Shown piece after piece: positions 45,214-53,349 of a stretch of DNA of 64,000 bases. Both the position numbers and the translations under genes were made by a program. The stretch spans positions 4,464,001 to 4,528,000 of the forward strand of contig NZ_CP109583.1 in the NCBI RefSeq assembly GCF_036250755.1. The letters run 5' to 3'. Below the pieces are notes generated by a model that was given only the letters and a program-made list of their open reading frames with translations, was not told the origin of the DNA and ran no database searches. Every line of letters begins with the position of its first letter. Within the stretch, counting starts at the first letter, position 1. Source of the stretch: Streptomyces uncialis. Its GTDB lineage: Bacteria > Actinomycetota > Actinomycetes > Streptomycetales > Streptomycetaceae.

Positions 45214-47889
45214 TCAGAGCGTCTTTCCGGCCACCCCGGACGCCTCCCCGGACTCCGCTCCCGAGCCCGCCGAAGCCCCTTCGCCCGTCCCCTCCGGCGC
45301 GGGACCGGAGGCGCGGCCGACGAGCAGACCGTCCCCGAAGGTGTCGACCCGGACGGTGTCGCCGTCCTGGATCCCGCCGCCGAGGATCTCCTTCGCCAGC
45401 CGGTCCCCGATCGCGGTCTGCACCAGCCGGCGCAGCGGCCGGGCCCCGTACGCGGGGTCGTTGCCCTCGCGGGCGAGCCACGCGAGCGCCGCGTCGCTCA
45501 CCTCCAGGGTGAGCCGCCGCTCGGCCAGCCGCTTGGCGAGCCGGTCGAGCTGGAGCCTGGCGATCCTCGCCAGCTCCTCGCCGTTCAGGGCGGAGAACAC
45601 CACGAGGTCGTCCAGCCGGTTCAGGAACTCGGGCTTGAAGGACGCCCGGACCACTTCGAGAACCTGCCGCTTCTTCTCCTCCTCACCGGTCAGCGGGTCC
45701 ACCAGGTACTGGCTGCCGAGGTTCGAGGTGAGGACGAGGATGGTGTTGCGGAAGTCGACGGTCCGCCCCTGGCCGTCGGTGAGACGGCCGTCGTCGAGGA
45801 CCTGGAGCAGGACGTCGAAGACCTCCGGATGCGCCTTCTCCACCTCGTCCAGCAGGACCACGCTGTACGGGCGCCTGCGGACGGCCTCGGTGAGCTGGCC
45901 TCCCTCCTCGTAGCCGACGTAGCCGGGAGGCGCCCCGACGAGCCGGGCCACGCTGTGCTTCTCACCGTACTCCGACATGTCGACGCGGATCATCGCCCGC
46001 TCGTCGTCGAAGAGGAAGTCCGCGAGGGCCTTCGCCAGCTCCGTCTTGCCCACCCCGGTCGGGCCGAGGAAGAGGAACGAACCGGTGGGCCGGTCGGGGT
46101 CCGCGATCCCGGCCCGGGTGCGGCGCACGGCGTCGGACACCGCGCGCACGGCCTCGCCCTGGCCGATCAGCCGCCGCCCCAGCTCCTCCTCCATCCGCAG
46201 CAGCTTCTGCGTCTCCCCTTCGAGCAACCTCCCGGCCGGGATCCCCGTCCACGAACCGACGACGTCCGCGATGTCGTCGGGGCCGACCTCCTCCTTGACC
46301 ATGGTGTCCCGGGAGGCCTCCTCCTCGGCGGCGGACGCCTCCTCCAGGTCCCGCTCGACGCCGGGGATCTCCCCGTACAGCAGCTTGGACGCGGTGTCGA
46401 AGTCGCCGTCGCGCTGGGCCCGCTCGGCCTGGCCGCGCAGCTCGTCCAGGCGTTCCTTCAGCTCACCGACGCGGTTGAGGGACTGCTTCTCCTTCTCCCA
46501 GCGGACGTTCAGCCCGCGCAGCTCCTCCTCCTTGTCGGCGAGGTCGCGGCGCAGCTTCTCCAGCCGCTGGCGGCTGGCGGGGTCGGTCTCCTTGGCGAGG
46601 GCCAGCTCCTCCATCCGCAGCCGGTCGACGGCCCGCTGGAGCTCGTCGATCTCGACGGGCGAGGAGTCGATCTCCATCCGGAGCCGGGACGCGGCCTCGT
46701 CGACCAGGTCGATCGCCTTGTCGGGCAGGAACCGGGAGGTGATGTACCGGTCGGAGAGCGTGGCGGCGGCGACGAGCGCGCTGTCGGCGATCTGCACCTT
46801 GTGGTGCGCCTCGTAGCGGCCCTTGAGCCCGCGCAGGATCGCGATGCTGTCCTCGACGCTCGGTTCGGCGACGAGCACCTGCTGGAAGCGGCGCTCCAGC
46901 GCCGGGTCCTTCTCGATCCGCTCGCGGTACTCGTCCAGCGTGGTGGCGCCGACCATCCGCAGCTCACCGCGGGCGAGCATCGGCTTCAGCATGTTGCCCG
47001 CGTCCATCGCGGAGTCGCCGCCCGCGCCCGCGCCGACGACGGTGTGCAGCTCGTCGATGAAGGTGACGACCTGCCCGTCGCTGTCCTTGATCTCCGCGAG
47101 GACGGTCTTCAGCCGCTCCTCGAACTCGCCCCGGTACTTCGCCCCGGCGACCATCGCACCGAGGTCGAGGGAGACCAGCCGCTTGTTCTTCAGGGATTCC
47201 GGTACGTCGCCCTTGACGATGCGCTGGGCGAGCCCCTCCACGACGGCGGTTTTGCCGACACCGGGCTCACCGATCAGCACGGGGTTGTTCTTGGTCCGGC
47301 GCGACAGCACCTGCACCACGCGGCGGATCTCCTGGTCCCGGCCGATCACCGGGTCCAGCTTGCCCTCGCGGGCCGCGGCCGTGAAGTCGGTGCCGAACTT
47401 CTCCAGCGCCTTGTACGAACCCTCCGGGTCCGGTGTGGTCACGCGGCGCCCTCCCCTGCTCTTCTCGAACGCGGCCAGCAGCTTCTTCGCCGTCGCGCCC
47501 TGGCCGCTCAGCACCTCCCCGGTCCGGCCGCCCTTGGCGGCGAGACCGAGCAGCAGATGCTCGGTGGACAGATAGTCGTCGCCGAGGTCCTTCGCGTACC
47601 GCGCGGCGTCCGCGATGACGGCCAGCGTCTCGCGGTCGGGCTGCGGGGGCGCGACGGTCGACCCGGTCACGCTGGGCAGCGCGGCGAGCAGCCGCTCACC
47701 GCCGGCCCGTACCGCGGCCTGGTCGGCCCCGACCGCGACGAGCAGATCGACGACGTTCTCGTTGTCCCGGCCGCTCAGCAGCGCGAGCAGCAGATGGGCC
47801 GGCGTGAGATCGGGATGCCCCTCGGACACGGCACGGCTGCTCGCCGCGTTCAGCGCGTCCCTGCTCCTGTTGGTCAGCTCGGCGTCCAC
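45214..47889 (-). CDS. clpB: ATP-dependent disaggregase ClpB
   Basis: An 891-residue Hsp100 chaperone that works with DnaK to dissolve protein aggregates. In order: the double Clp-N domain (residues 1-150), the first AAA+ module ([33 protein letters not shown]), the coiled-coil middle domain characteristic of ClpB ([30 protein letters not shown]...), and the second AAA+ module ([37 protein letters not shown]). A short Gly/Ser/Ala tail ends it. The GTG start has GGAGGGG about 10 bases upstream. A HAIR operator at 47947-47967 makes it part of the HspR regulon. Confidence 0.97.
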   Translation of the reverse strand: MDAELTNRSRDALNAASSRAVSEGHPDLTPAHLLLALLSGRDNENVVDLLVAVGADQAAVRAGGERLLAALPSVTGSTVAPPQPDRETLAVIADAARYAKDLGDDYLSTEHLLLGLAAKGGRTGEVLSGQGATAKKLLAAFEKSRGGRRVTTPDPEGSYKALEKFGTDFTAAAREGKLDPVIGRDQEIRRVVQVLSRRTKNNPVLIGEPGVGKTAVVEGLAQRIVKGDVPESLKNKRLVSLDLGAMVAGAKYRGEFEERLKTVLAEIKDSDGQVVTFIDELHTVVGAGAGGDSAMDAGNMLKPMLARGELRMVGATTLDEYRERIEKDPALERRFQQVLVAEPSVEDSIAILRGLKGRYEAHHKVQIADSALVAAATLSDRYITSRFLPDKAIDLVDEAASRLRMEIDSSPVEIDELQRAVDRLRMEELALAKETDPASRQRLEKLRRDLADKEEELRGLNVRWEKEKQSLNRVGELKERLDELRGQAERAQRDGDFDTASKLLYGEIPGVERDLEEASAAEEEASRDTMVKEEVGPDDIADVVGSWTGIPAGRLLEGETQKLLRMEEELGRRLIGQGEAVRAVSDAVRRTRAGIADPDRPTGSFLFLGPTGVGKTELAKALADFLFDDERAMIRVDMSEYGEKHSVARLVGAPPGYVGYEEGGQLTEAVRRRPYSVVLLDEVEKAHPEVFDVLLQVLDDGRLTDGQGRTVDFRNTILVLTSNLGSQYLVDPLTGEEEKKRQVLEVVRASFKPEFLNRLDDLVVFSALNGEELARIARLQLDRLAKRLAERRLTLEVSDAALAWLAREGNDPAYGARPLRRLVQTAIGDRLAKEILGGGIQDGDTVRVDTFGDGLLVGRASGPAPEGTGEGASAGSGAESGEASGVAGKTL

Positions 47890-47930
47890 GTCCGCTGTCC
47901 CCTCCTGCCTGACTCTTCCTGTTCTGACTC

Positions 47931-47967
47931 CCTCAACTTACACAAAGTTGAGTCTAATCCACTCAAC
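47931..47967 (-). promoter_or_regulatory. HAIR operator (HspR-binding inverted repeat) of clpB
   Basis: GTTGAGT (47947-47953), seven bases, ACTCAAC (47961-47967) fits the known HAIR consensus CTTGAGT-N7-ACTCAAG at 12 of 14 positions. A second overlapping inverted repeat, CTCAACTT (47931-47938) and AAGTTGAG (47945-47952 with a short centre), adds a half-site. Both lie 42-80 bases before the clpB start, where HspR repression is expected. Confidence 0.9.
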
Positions 47968-48006
47968 CCCAGGAAGGCAGTGCGGCTCCCCCGTAGATTC
48001 GCCGCC

Positions 48007-48453
48007 ATGACCTCCCCCGCGGCGCCGTCCGCCCCCGACCCCGCGTACCTCGCCTTCTGGCAGGAGCGGCATCTGTGCACCCTGACCACCCTGCGCCCGG
48101 ACGGGACGCCGCATGTCGTTCCGGTGGGGGTGACGTACGAGCACGGAGCGGGAGAAAAGGGCATCGCCCGGGTGATCACCAACCGTACGAGCCGCAAGGT
48201 GGCCAACATCCTGGCGGCTGCGGGTACGGGGTCCGATGCCGACGGCGGCACGGCACGGGTGCCGGTGGCGGTGTGCCAGGTGGACGGGGGCCGCTGGGCC
48301 ACGCTGGAGGGCCACGCGGAGGTCGTACGGGACCCGGACCGGATCGCCGACGCGGTAACCCGCTACGCGACCCGCTACGGCCGCACCCCGGCCCCCAACC
48401 CCCAAAGAGTCCTGATCGAGATCACAGTAACCAAATCCCTGGGCCGAGCCTGA
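48007..48453 (+). CDS. PPOX class F420-dependent oxidoreductase
   Basis: A 148-residue split-beta-barrel flavin/deazaflavin enzyme: YLAFWQERHLCTLTTLRPDGTPHVVPVGVTYE, then ITNRTSRKVANIL, RVPVAVCQVDGGRWATLEGHAEVVRDPDRIADAVTRYATRYGRTP. This matches the F420-binding Rv1155-like group. Substrate is unknown. The ATG at 48007 follows TAGATT (47994-47999) by 7 bases with no Shine-Dalgarno, so a leaderless message is likely. It is divergent from clpB, and the clpB HAIR site lies within 45 bases of its promoter, so heat shock may affect it. Confidence 0.92.
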   Translation: MTSPAAPSAPDPAYLAFWQERHLCTLTTLRPDGTPHVVPVGVTYEHGAGEKGIARVITNRTSRKVANILAAAGTGSDADGGTARVPVAVCQVDGGRWATLEGHAEVVRDPDRIADAVTRYATRYGRTPAPNPQRVLIEITVTKSLGRA

Positions 48454-48914
48454 CCCCCACACGAACGAACCCGCACCCGGACGCCCACCGCAAGAGAGCG
48501 CCCCGAAGGGGCGCGGGGAACTGCGCAAACGAGGGCCGCCCCACACCCGAAGAGCGACCGCAATGGGGCAGCACCTCAGGGGCGCGCCCGCACCCGCTCG
48601 GGAACCGCAAGGGGCGCGACCAAAGGGGCGCGGGGAACTGCGCACCCACCGAGCGACCTGTGCGGGAACAAGTACGCCCACCCGGACAGACCCAGGGGCG
48701 CGAGGAACCGCGCGAGCAACCACGGGCCGCCCGCACCCGAACGAGAACCGCAAGACGCGCCCCCGAAGGGGCGCGGGGAACTGCGCACCCACCGAGCGAC
48801 CTGTGCGGGAACAAGTACGCCCACCCGGACAGACCCAGCAAGGGCAAGCGGGCACGACCCGCACAGCAAAAGGCGCGCCCAGCACAGGGACCCGCAACGG
48901 CCGCCCACGAACGA
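48454..48914. repeat. Repeat array I without core (non-coding)
   Basis: This array has only right-type units: AGGGGCGCGGGGAACTGCGC at about 48505, 48627 and 48769, with GAGGAACCGCG at about 48698. Between them are CAAGTACGCCCACCCGGACAGACC words. There is no left flank, no core and no mirror symmetry. A block of about 125 bases beginning near 48605 (GGGAACCGCAAGGGGCGCGACC) recurs near 48740. It starts directly after the PPOX gene. Confidence 0.85.
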
Positions 48915-48955
48915 CAGCGGCGCCACCGTGTTTCAGGTCCACGGTGGCGCCGCTG
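48915..48955 (-). terminator. Terminator of the DTGWG-peptide/Rieske-like operon
   Basis: Perfect 16-base arms (CAGCGGCGCCACCGTG and complement) with a 9-base loop, 46 bases past the Rieske-like gene's stop. It may also stop transcription coming from the repeat array on the other side. Confidence 0.85.
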
Positions 48956-49000
48956 CGGGGGGAAGTACCTGGGGCGACTTGTAACGACGGGGGAATCGCC

Positions 49001-49351
49001 TCAGGCACTGCGGGGGGTGGCGGAGATGGTCCTCGGGGTGTCGCGTTCCGCCGGAGCGTCACGGTCCACCAGTTGTTCGTGGTCACGCTGGTCGAGATTC
49101 ACAAAGATCATTCCGTACCGGATGGCGCACCGGACCGGCCGGGGCGCGCCCCGGGGCCTGCGCAGACATCGGTACGCGCGGACGTCCTCTTCCTCGTCCC
49201 GTACGACGACGACCGGCTCCCCGAACAGGGTCACCATCAACGAGTCGCCCTGATGGGGGATGGCCGTGACCAGATCGATGAAGTGCCATCCGGAGCGATA
49301 GGCGGTGGCCATCTCGCGCCGGAACGACCGGTCGTCGGGGGGCGTGCTCAT
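49001..49351 (-). CDS. Rieske-like domain protein lacking cluster ligands
   Basis: A 116-residue protein. Residues 18-90 resemble a Rieske domain of ring-hydroxylating oxygenases: SGWHFIDLVTAIPHQGDSLMVTLFGEPVVVVRD, VRAYRCLRRPRGAP, then RCAIRYGMIFVNLD, which looks like the segment following the cluster. In Rieske proteins the metal motifs are CxH and CxxH. Here the corresponding stretches read RCLRRPRGAP and CAIRYG, with no His ligand and too short a spacing (Cys62 to Cys75). So it cannot bind a normal 2Fe-2S cluster. Its ATG overlaps the stop of the DTGWG peptide gene by 4 bases, so both are made together. No catalytic domain follows. Confidence 0.75.
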   Translation of the reverse strand: MSTPPDDRSFRREMATAYRSGWHFIDLVTAIPHQGDSLMVTLFGEPVVVVRDEEEDVRAYRCLRRPRGAPRPVRCAIRYGMIFVNLDQRDHEQLVDRDAPAERDTPRTISATPRSA

Positions 49352-49614
49352 GCGTCCGCGGCGGTCGGGGCTGAATTTCCCCAGCCGGTGTCCGCGGGCC
49401 TGACGACCGTGCCGGCCGGCTTGGCCTTCGCCGGAGCGACAGGTCCCCAACCGGTGTCGGGCACCGAGTGGACGGTCCTGCTGCCCCAACCGGTGTCCGC
49501 GTGGGCCGTCTGGGAGCCGGCCACGACACCGAGTGCTCCGGCGGCCACCACCACGGAGAAAGTCGCCAGCACTGAGCGAAGCATTCTCTTGTACATAGTC
49601 GGCTTCGTCCTCAC
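49348..49614 (-). CDS. Secreted peptide with three DTGWG motifs
   Basis: An 88-residue precursor. A Sec-type signal peptide (basic KRMLRS, hydrophobic VLATFSVVVAAGALGVVAG, AHA cleavage site at residue 39) is followed by a mature part of about 49 residues. That part has DTGWG at positions 40, 53 and 75, the first directly at the predicted cleavage site. The linkers are rich in Pro, Ala, Val and Lys, and there is no Cys. The GTG at 49614 (GGAGAGG 10 bases upstream) is chosen; ATG 49596 or 49584 would shorten only the signal peptide. I do not recognise a family. The first gene of an operon with the Rieske-like protein, it is divergent from the LuxR genes. Confidence 0.75.
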   Translation of the reverse strand: MRTKPTMYKRMLRSVLATFSVVVAAGALGVVAGSQTAHADTGWGSRTVHSVPDTGWGPVAPAKAKPAGTVVRPADTGWGNSAPTAADA

Positions 49615-49635
49615 CTGATGAAGTCCTCTCCCCCG

Positions 49636-49702
49636 GTGCAACAAGACGATGGCTCATTCAGGCACGTCAACACCACTGGAGCGATGCATCATGTTCTTGC
49701 AC
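49636..49702. promoter_or_regulatory. Paired inverted GTGCAA-type operator sites
   Basis: GTGCAACAAGACGATG (49636-49651) and, inverted, CATCATGTTCTTGCAC (49687-49702) are complementary at 13 of 16 positions. They occupy both ends of the 113-base divergent promoter region between the DTGWG peptide and the first LuxR gene. The same sequence occurs before the third LuxR gene (52916-52931), which suggests a common regulator, probably one or more of the LuxR proteins. Confidence 0.6.
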
Positions 49703-49727
49703 GTTCAAGACCCTGGGGGGTGGAGAA

Positions 49728-50723
49728 TTGCCCATAACCAACACACATCCGACACATCACCACTCCGTGGCCGAACTGTGTGCCGAGGGCGCACAGCTCT
49801 ACGCGAGCGCACTCAGTGCCGGAAGGATCGCCCGAGCGGAGGCGGAAGCGGCGCCATGCCTCCTGGAATTCGCCCTTCTCCACCCCGATCCGGACGATGC
49901 GAACTGGCTCCGGCCGGTTCCCCCGTCCGTCGCACTGGCACAGCGCCTCCACCCGATCGAACGGGAGATCCTGGACCGACGACGACTGTCCATCGAACTG
50001 ACCGAATCATTCGAGCCGTTCATGGCCATCAGCGCACAGAGCCCCGCACCGACCCACGCCATCACCGTCCTCGAAGGCATCGACCGGATCAACGCGGCAC
50101 TCAATGTCGCCACCGCCGAGTGCCGCACCGAGGTCCTGACCATCCAGCCCGGCGGACGCCGCAGTGAGCACATCCTCAGCCAGGCGCTGGAACGCGACCG
50201 GCCCCTGACCGACCGGGGTGTCCGGATCAGAACCCTCTACCAGCACACCGTCAGACACAGCCAGGGCACGATGGCGTACGTCGACCGCATGGCCGACGGC
50301 CGGATCGAGATCCGGACCCTGGAGGAGCTGATCGAACGGCTCATCGTCTGTGACGACACCGTGGCGTTCATCCCCGCCGGGGGCGGCCCCGACGGCAAGG
50401 ACGATCTGGCGCTGGAACTGCGCCACCCCGGACTCGTCCGCTATCTGAAGCGCGTCTTCGAGCAGTTGTGGCGCCGCGCCACCCCGCTCATCGACGAGGT
50501 CCCGTACCGGTCCACCCCCGACGGCATCACCGGCGTCCAGCTGTCCATCGCCAAACTCCTCGTCGAGGGGTACGTGGACGAGGCCATCGCCCGCCGGCTG
50601 GGGATGAACGTCCGTACCTGCCGCGCCCATATCGCCAAGCTCGCCGCCTCCCTCGGCAGCGGCAGCCGGGCCCAGCTGGGCTATCTCATCGCACAATCGG
50701 GCATGCTGGAGCACAATCAGTGA
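49728..50723 (+). CDS. LuxR-type (HTH) regulator, paralogue 1
   Basis: A 331-residue regulator. The N-terminal half begins HHHSVAELCAEGAQLYASALSAGRIARAEAEAAPCLLEFALLHPDPDD, which recurs in the two neighbouring genes. The middle has ECRTEVLTIQPGGRR and IRTLYQHTVRHSQGTMAYVDRM. The C-terminal LuxR helix-turn-helix is LSIAKLLVEGYVDEAIARRLGMNVRTCRAHIAKLAASLGSGSRAQLGYLI. There is no receiver or autoinducer domain. The middle region looks like the TrmB/phospholipase-D-like effector part of this Streptomyces regulator group. The TTG at 49728 follows GGGGGG by 7 bases. It is divergent from the DTGWG operon. Confidence 0.88.
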   Translation: MPITNTHPTHHHSVAELCAEGAQLYASALSAGRIARAEAEAAPCLLEFALLHPDPDDANWLRPVPPSVALAQRLHPIEREILDRRRLSIELTESFEPFMAISAQSPAPTHAITVLEGIDRINAALNVATAECRTEVLTIQPGGRRSEHILSQALERDRPLTDRGVRIRTLYQHTVRHSQGTMAYVDRMADGRIEIRTLEELIERLIVCDDTVAFIPAGGGPDGKDDLALELRHPGLVRYLKRVFEQLWRRATPLIDEVPYRSTPDGITGVQLSIAKLLVEGYVDEAIARRLGMNVRTCRAHIAKLAASLGSGSRAQLGYLIAQSGMLEHNQ

Positions 50724-50783
50724 CCGACGACCAGCCGGGGCGGCCCCGGAATCCGACCGCCCGGCCCTTCTGGAGCGGCAGCA

Positions 50784-51809
50784 GTGACGGACCCCACCCC
50801 GCCCGCGGGGCACCGGAGCCATGACCCCCATGAGATCGAGAATCTCTGCGCGGCCGGTACACAGACCTACGCCCGCGCGCTGCGCGCGGGCAGGATCACC
50901 AGGCAGGACGCCGCACCGGCGCCCTGTCTGCTCGACTTCGGACTGCTGCGCCCCGACCCCGGCGATCCCGGGCGACTGCTCCCCGCGGCCCCGGCGGTGG
51001 TGCTGCCGCAGCTGATGCGGGCGATCGAGGACGACATCGCCCGCCACCGCAGACGGGAGGCGACCCTCGCGGAGCTCTTCGAACCGTTCATGGAGCTGGG
51101 CACCCCGGACGCCGCGGCGGCGGACGGGCCGGACGGCTCCGGGACCACCGTGCTGCACGGCCTCCGGACCATCAACCACGCGATCGGCGAGGCGATGGCC
51201 CACGCGGTCGGCGAGCTGCTGACCGTCCAGCCGGGCGGGGCGCGGCCCTCCGGCGCGCTGGCCGCCGCACGGCCCCGGGAGCAGGCCATGCTGGGGCGGG
51301 GGGCGCGGATGCGGACCCTGTACCAGCACACCGCGCGCCATTCGGCGCCGGTCGTCGCCCACTACGAGCAGTTGCGCGGGGACGTCGAGGTCCGCACCCT
51401 CAGCGAGGTCACCGAGCGGCTCGTCGTCATCGACCGGGCGGTCGCGTTCATCCCCGCGGCGAAGGACCGTACGGTGGCCCTGCGGGTCCACCATCCGGCG
51501 CTGGTGGGGTACTTCGTGACCACCTTCGAGCGGCTGTGGCGGCTCGCCACCCCGATGTGGCCCACCCCGGCCCGGCGGACCACCCCGCACGGCGTGCCCG
51601 CCCGGCAGTACGAGATCGCGGAGCTGCTGGTGGAGGGGCACACCGACGCGGAGATCGCGCTGCGGCTGGCGATGAACGTCCGCACGGTGCGGGTGCACAT
51701 CGCGAAGCTCGCGAGCACGCTGGGCAGCGACAGCCGTGCGCAGCTGGGGTATCTGATCGGGCGCTCGGGCCTGCTCGAACCGGGGGTGGGCAGTTCCCCG
51801 CGCCCCTAG
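50784..51809 (+). CDS. LuxR-type (HTH) regulator, paralogue 2
   Basis: A 341-residue paralogue of the preceding gene: IENLCAAGTQTYARALRAGRITRQDAAPAPCLLDFGLLRPDPGDP at the start, LLTVQPGGARPSGALAAARPREQAMLGRGARMRTLYQHTARHS in the middle, and the helix-turn-helix IAELLVEGHTDAEIALRLAMNVRTVRVHIAKLASTLGSDSRAQLGYLIGRSGLLE. The GTG at 50784 has GGAG about 10 bases upstream. It is 60 bases after paralogue 1 on the same strand, so likely co-transcribed. Its last codons and stop are a composite-repeat unit (GCAGTTCCCCGCGCCCCTAG), which also overlaps the stop of paralogue 3 by 3-4 bases. Confidence 0.88.
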   Translation: MTDPTPPAGHRSHDPHEIENLCAAGTQTYARALRAGRITRQDAAPAPCLLDFGLLRPDPGDPGRLLPAAPAVVLPQLMRAIEDDIARHRRREATLAELFEPFMELGTPDAAAADGPDGSGTTVLHGLRTINHAIGEAMAHAVGELLTVQPGGARPSGALAAARPREQAMLGRGARMRTLYQHTARHSAPVVAHYEQLRGDVEVRTLSEVTERLVVIDRAVAFIPAAKDRTVALRVHHPALVGYFVTTFERLWRLATPMWPTPARRTTPHGVPARQYEIAELLVEGHTDAEIALRLAMNVRTVRVHIAKLASTLGSDSRAQLGYLIGRSGLLEPGVGSSPRP

Positions 51810-51810
51810 G
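51791..51810. repeat. Single composite-repeat unit forming gene ends
   Basis: An isolated left-type unit (GCAGTTCCCCGCGCCCCTAGG) spans the convergent 3' ends of LuxR paralogues 2 and 3. Its terminal CTAG supplies the TAG stop of both genes. Confidence 0.75.
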
Positions 51811-52834
51811 GCGTGTCCGGGCGTACCTGGTGCGCGGGGGCGGGCGGGTCGTCCTCCGTGGTGGGGCGCGGGGGGCTGTCGAGGCCGTTCTGGGCGATGC
51901 GTACACCCAGCTGCGCGCGGCTCACCGCGCCCAGCGCCTCGCTCAGCTTGCGGATGTGGTGGCGGGCGGTGCGGACGTTGATGCCGAGCCGCTGGGCGAC
52001 CTCGCCGTCGGTGTAGCCCTCGGCGAGCAGCGCCGCGATGGCCTGCTCGCGGCGGGTGATGCCCTCGATCCCGGAGCCCGCGGCGAGCGGCGCCTCCAGG
52101 GGGTGTCCGAGCCGCCACAGCCGCTCGAAGACGATCGCGAGGAACTGGACGAGGCCGGGGTGCCGCAGTTCCAGCGCCACGGTCCGGTCCTCCGTGGCCG
52201 GGACGAACGCCACCTTGCGGTCGAAGATCAGGAGCCGTTCGATCACCTCGTCCAGCGTCCGCACCTCCGCGGCGCCGCCCATCCGCTCCAGGTACTCGTA
52301 CAGTCCCTGGCCGTGCCGGGCGGCGTGGGTGTACAGGGTCTGCATCTTGACGCCCCGCGCGGCCATGATCAGCGCCAGCGGCAGCGCGTCGTTGAGCACG
52401 GACTCGCGGCGCACACCGCCCGGCTGCACCGCCAGGTGCTCGATCATGCAGGCGTCGGACGCCTCCGCTATCGCCTCCCGGATCCGGGGCTTGCCCTCCA
52501 GGACCCGGATGCCGGCCCCGGCGCTGGGGGCGTCGGTGTCGATGTCGAGGCCCGTGTACCGCTCGGCGAGGCGGGTCAGCGCCACCGCGCGGGCCTGGCT
52601 CTGCCCCAGTTCGTCCCGCAGCCCGCGCAGCAGCCGGGCGACGACCTCGCCGGGCGGCTCGGGCACCAGCCACGCCGTGTCCTCCGGATCGGGGGACAGC
52701 AGGGCCAGTTCGACCAGGCAGGGCGCTCCCGCCGCCGCCGCGCGGTCGATGCGGCCCGCCTTCAGGGCCGCCGCGTACACCCGCTCCCCTTCGCCGCAGA
52801 GCTGATCCACCCCGTGTGCGTGTACCTCAGCCAT
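51806..52834 (-). CDS. LuxR-type (HTH) regulator, paralogue 3
   Basis: A 342-residue member of the same group: VDQLCGEGERVYAAALKAGRIDRAAAAGAPCLVELALLSPDPEDTAWL, then EHLAVQPGGVRRESVLNDALPLALIMAARGVKMQTLYTHAARHG and the helix-turn-helix IAALLAEGYTDGEVAQRLGINVRTARHHIRKLSEALGAVSRAQLGVRIAQNGL. It is more diverged in the middle and has a Pro-rich tail. The ATG at 52834 follows GGAGGTGGGG. It converges on paralogue 2. Upstream at 52916 lies the GTGCAACAAGA motif also found before the DTGWG operon. Confidence 0.88.
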   Translation of the reverse strand: MAEVHAHGVDQLCGEGERVYAAALKAGRIDRAAAAGAPCLVELALLSPDPEDTAWLVPEPPGEVVARLLRGLRDELGQSQARAVALTRLAERYTGLDIDTDAPSAGAGIRVLEGKPRIREAIAEASDACMIEHLAVQPGGVRRESVLNDALPLALIMAARGVKMQTLYTHAARHGQGLYEYLERMGGAAEVRTLDEVIERLLIFDRKVAFVPATEDRTVALELRHPGLVQFLAIVFERLWRLGHPLEAPLAAGSGIEGITRREQAIAALLAEGYTDGEVAQRLGINVRTARHHIRKLSEALGAVSRAQLGVRIAQNGLDSPPRPTTEDDPPAPAHQVRPDTP

Positions 52835-53349
52835 GTCCCCGTCCCCACCTCCGGAGTGCCGTTCATACCGATTCGCCCGCTTCTTTACCCTTGCGTCCCC
52901 CCTCCGCTTGGCACAGTGCAACAAGATGACGGTGGTGTAGCCCTCCTGTGACCGGCAGAGTGGAGCGCGGGGCGAGGGGAGGGGAATTCTTGGTCGCCCC
53001 ACGGGTTTCCCCCGAGTCGGCCAATCCCCCTGGCCGACCCGGGGGGCCCTTTGACTTCCGGCACCCCCGCACGGCCGCTCACTCCGGCCGGCGGCCGGAC
53101 CCGGACGATCCGACGGCGGCACCGGACCGCCGGTCACGCGGTCGGCGCCTGCCGGGCCGGAGCACCGGACCCCACCCTGGGTCACAGGGTTCAGGCGAGC
53201 GGGTCAAGCGTCGCACACCTCACTGACAGTCACACCCCGGTTGGCCGGGCGGCGTTGATCGCGCGCGGAAACACCGAAGGGGCCGGAAGGCGTTCCTCCC
53301 GGCCCCTGGGCCGCGTACGGGCCCCCGGACCCGACGGCCCGGCGGCGGA
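52835..53349. promoter_or_regulatory. Non-coding region between LuxR paralogue 3 and hspR
   Basis: No gene is supported. GTGCAACAAGATGACG at 52916-52931 matches the 49636 site at 12 of 16 positions (first 11 identical). A strong interrupted hairpin at 53009-53045 has arms CCCCCG-GTCGGCCA and TGGCCGAC-CGGGGG with a single A/C mismatch. The dnaK-operon terminator is at 53279-53306. The rest is unremarkable GC-rich sequence. Confidence 0.6.
53279..53306 (-). terminator. Terminator of the dnaK-grpE-dnaJ-hspR operon
   Basis: Arms GGGGCCGG-AGG and CCT-CCGGCCCC with one A/C mismatch and a CGTT loop, 44 bases past the hspR stop. Confidence 0.8.

Noticed and set aside
45139..48000. Long plus-strand open frame opposite clpB
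   Set aside because: Shadow of clpB; only its last 148 codons (from 48007) are a real gene, the PPOX protein.
49001..52834. Lanthipeptide or lasso-peptide cluster
   Set aside because: No lanthionine synthetase, lasso cyclase, radical SAM or dedicated transporter gene; the peptide has no Cys and carries a Sec signal peptide rather than a leader-core layout.
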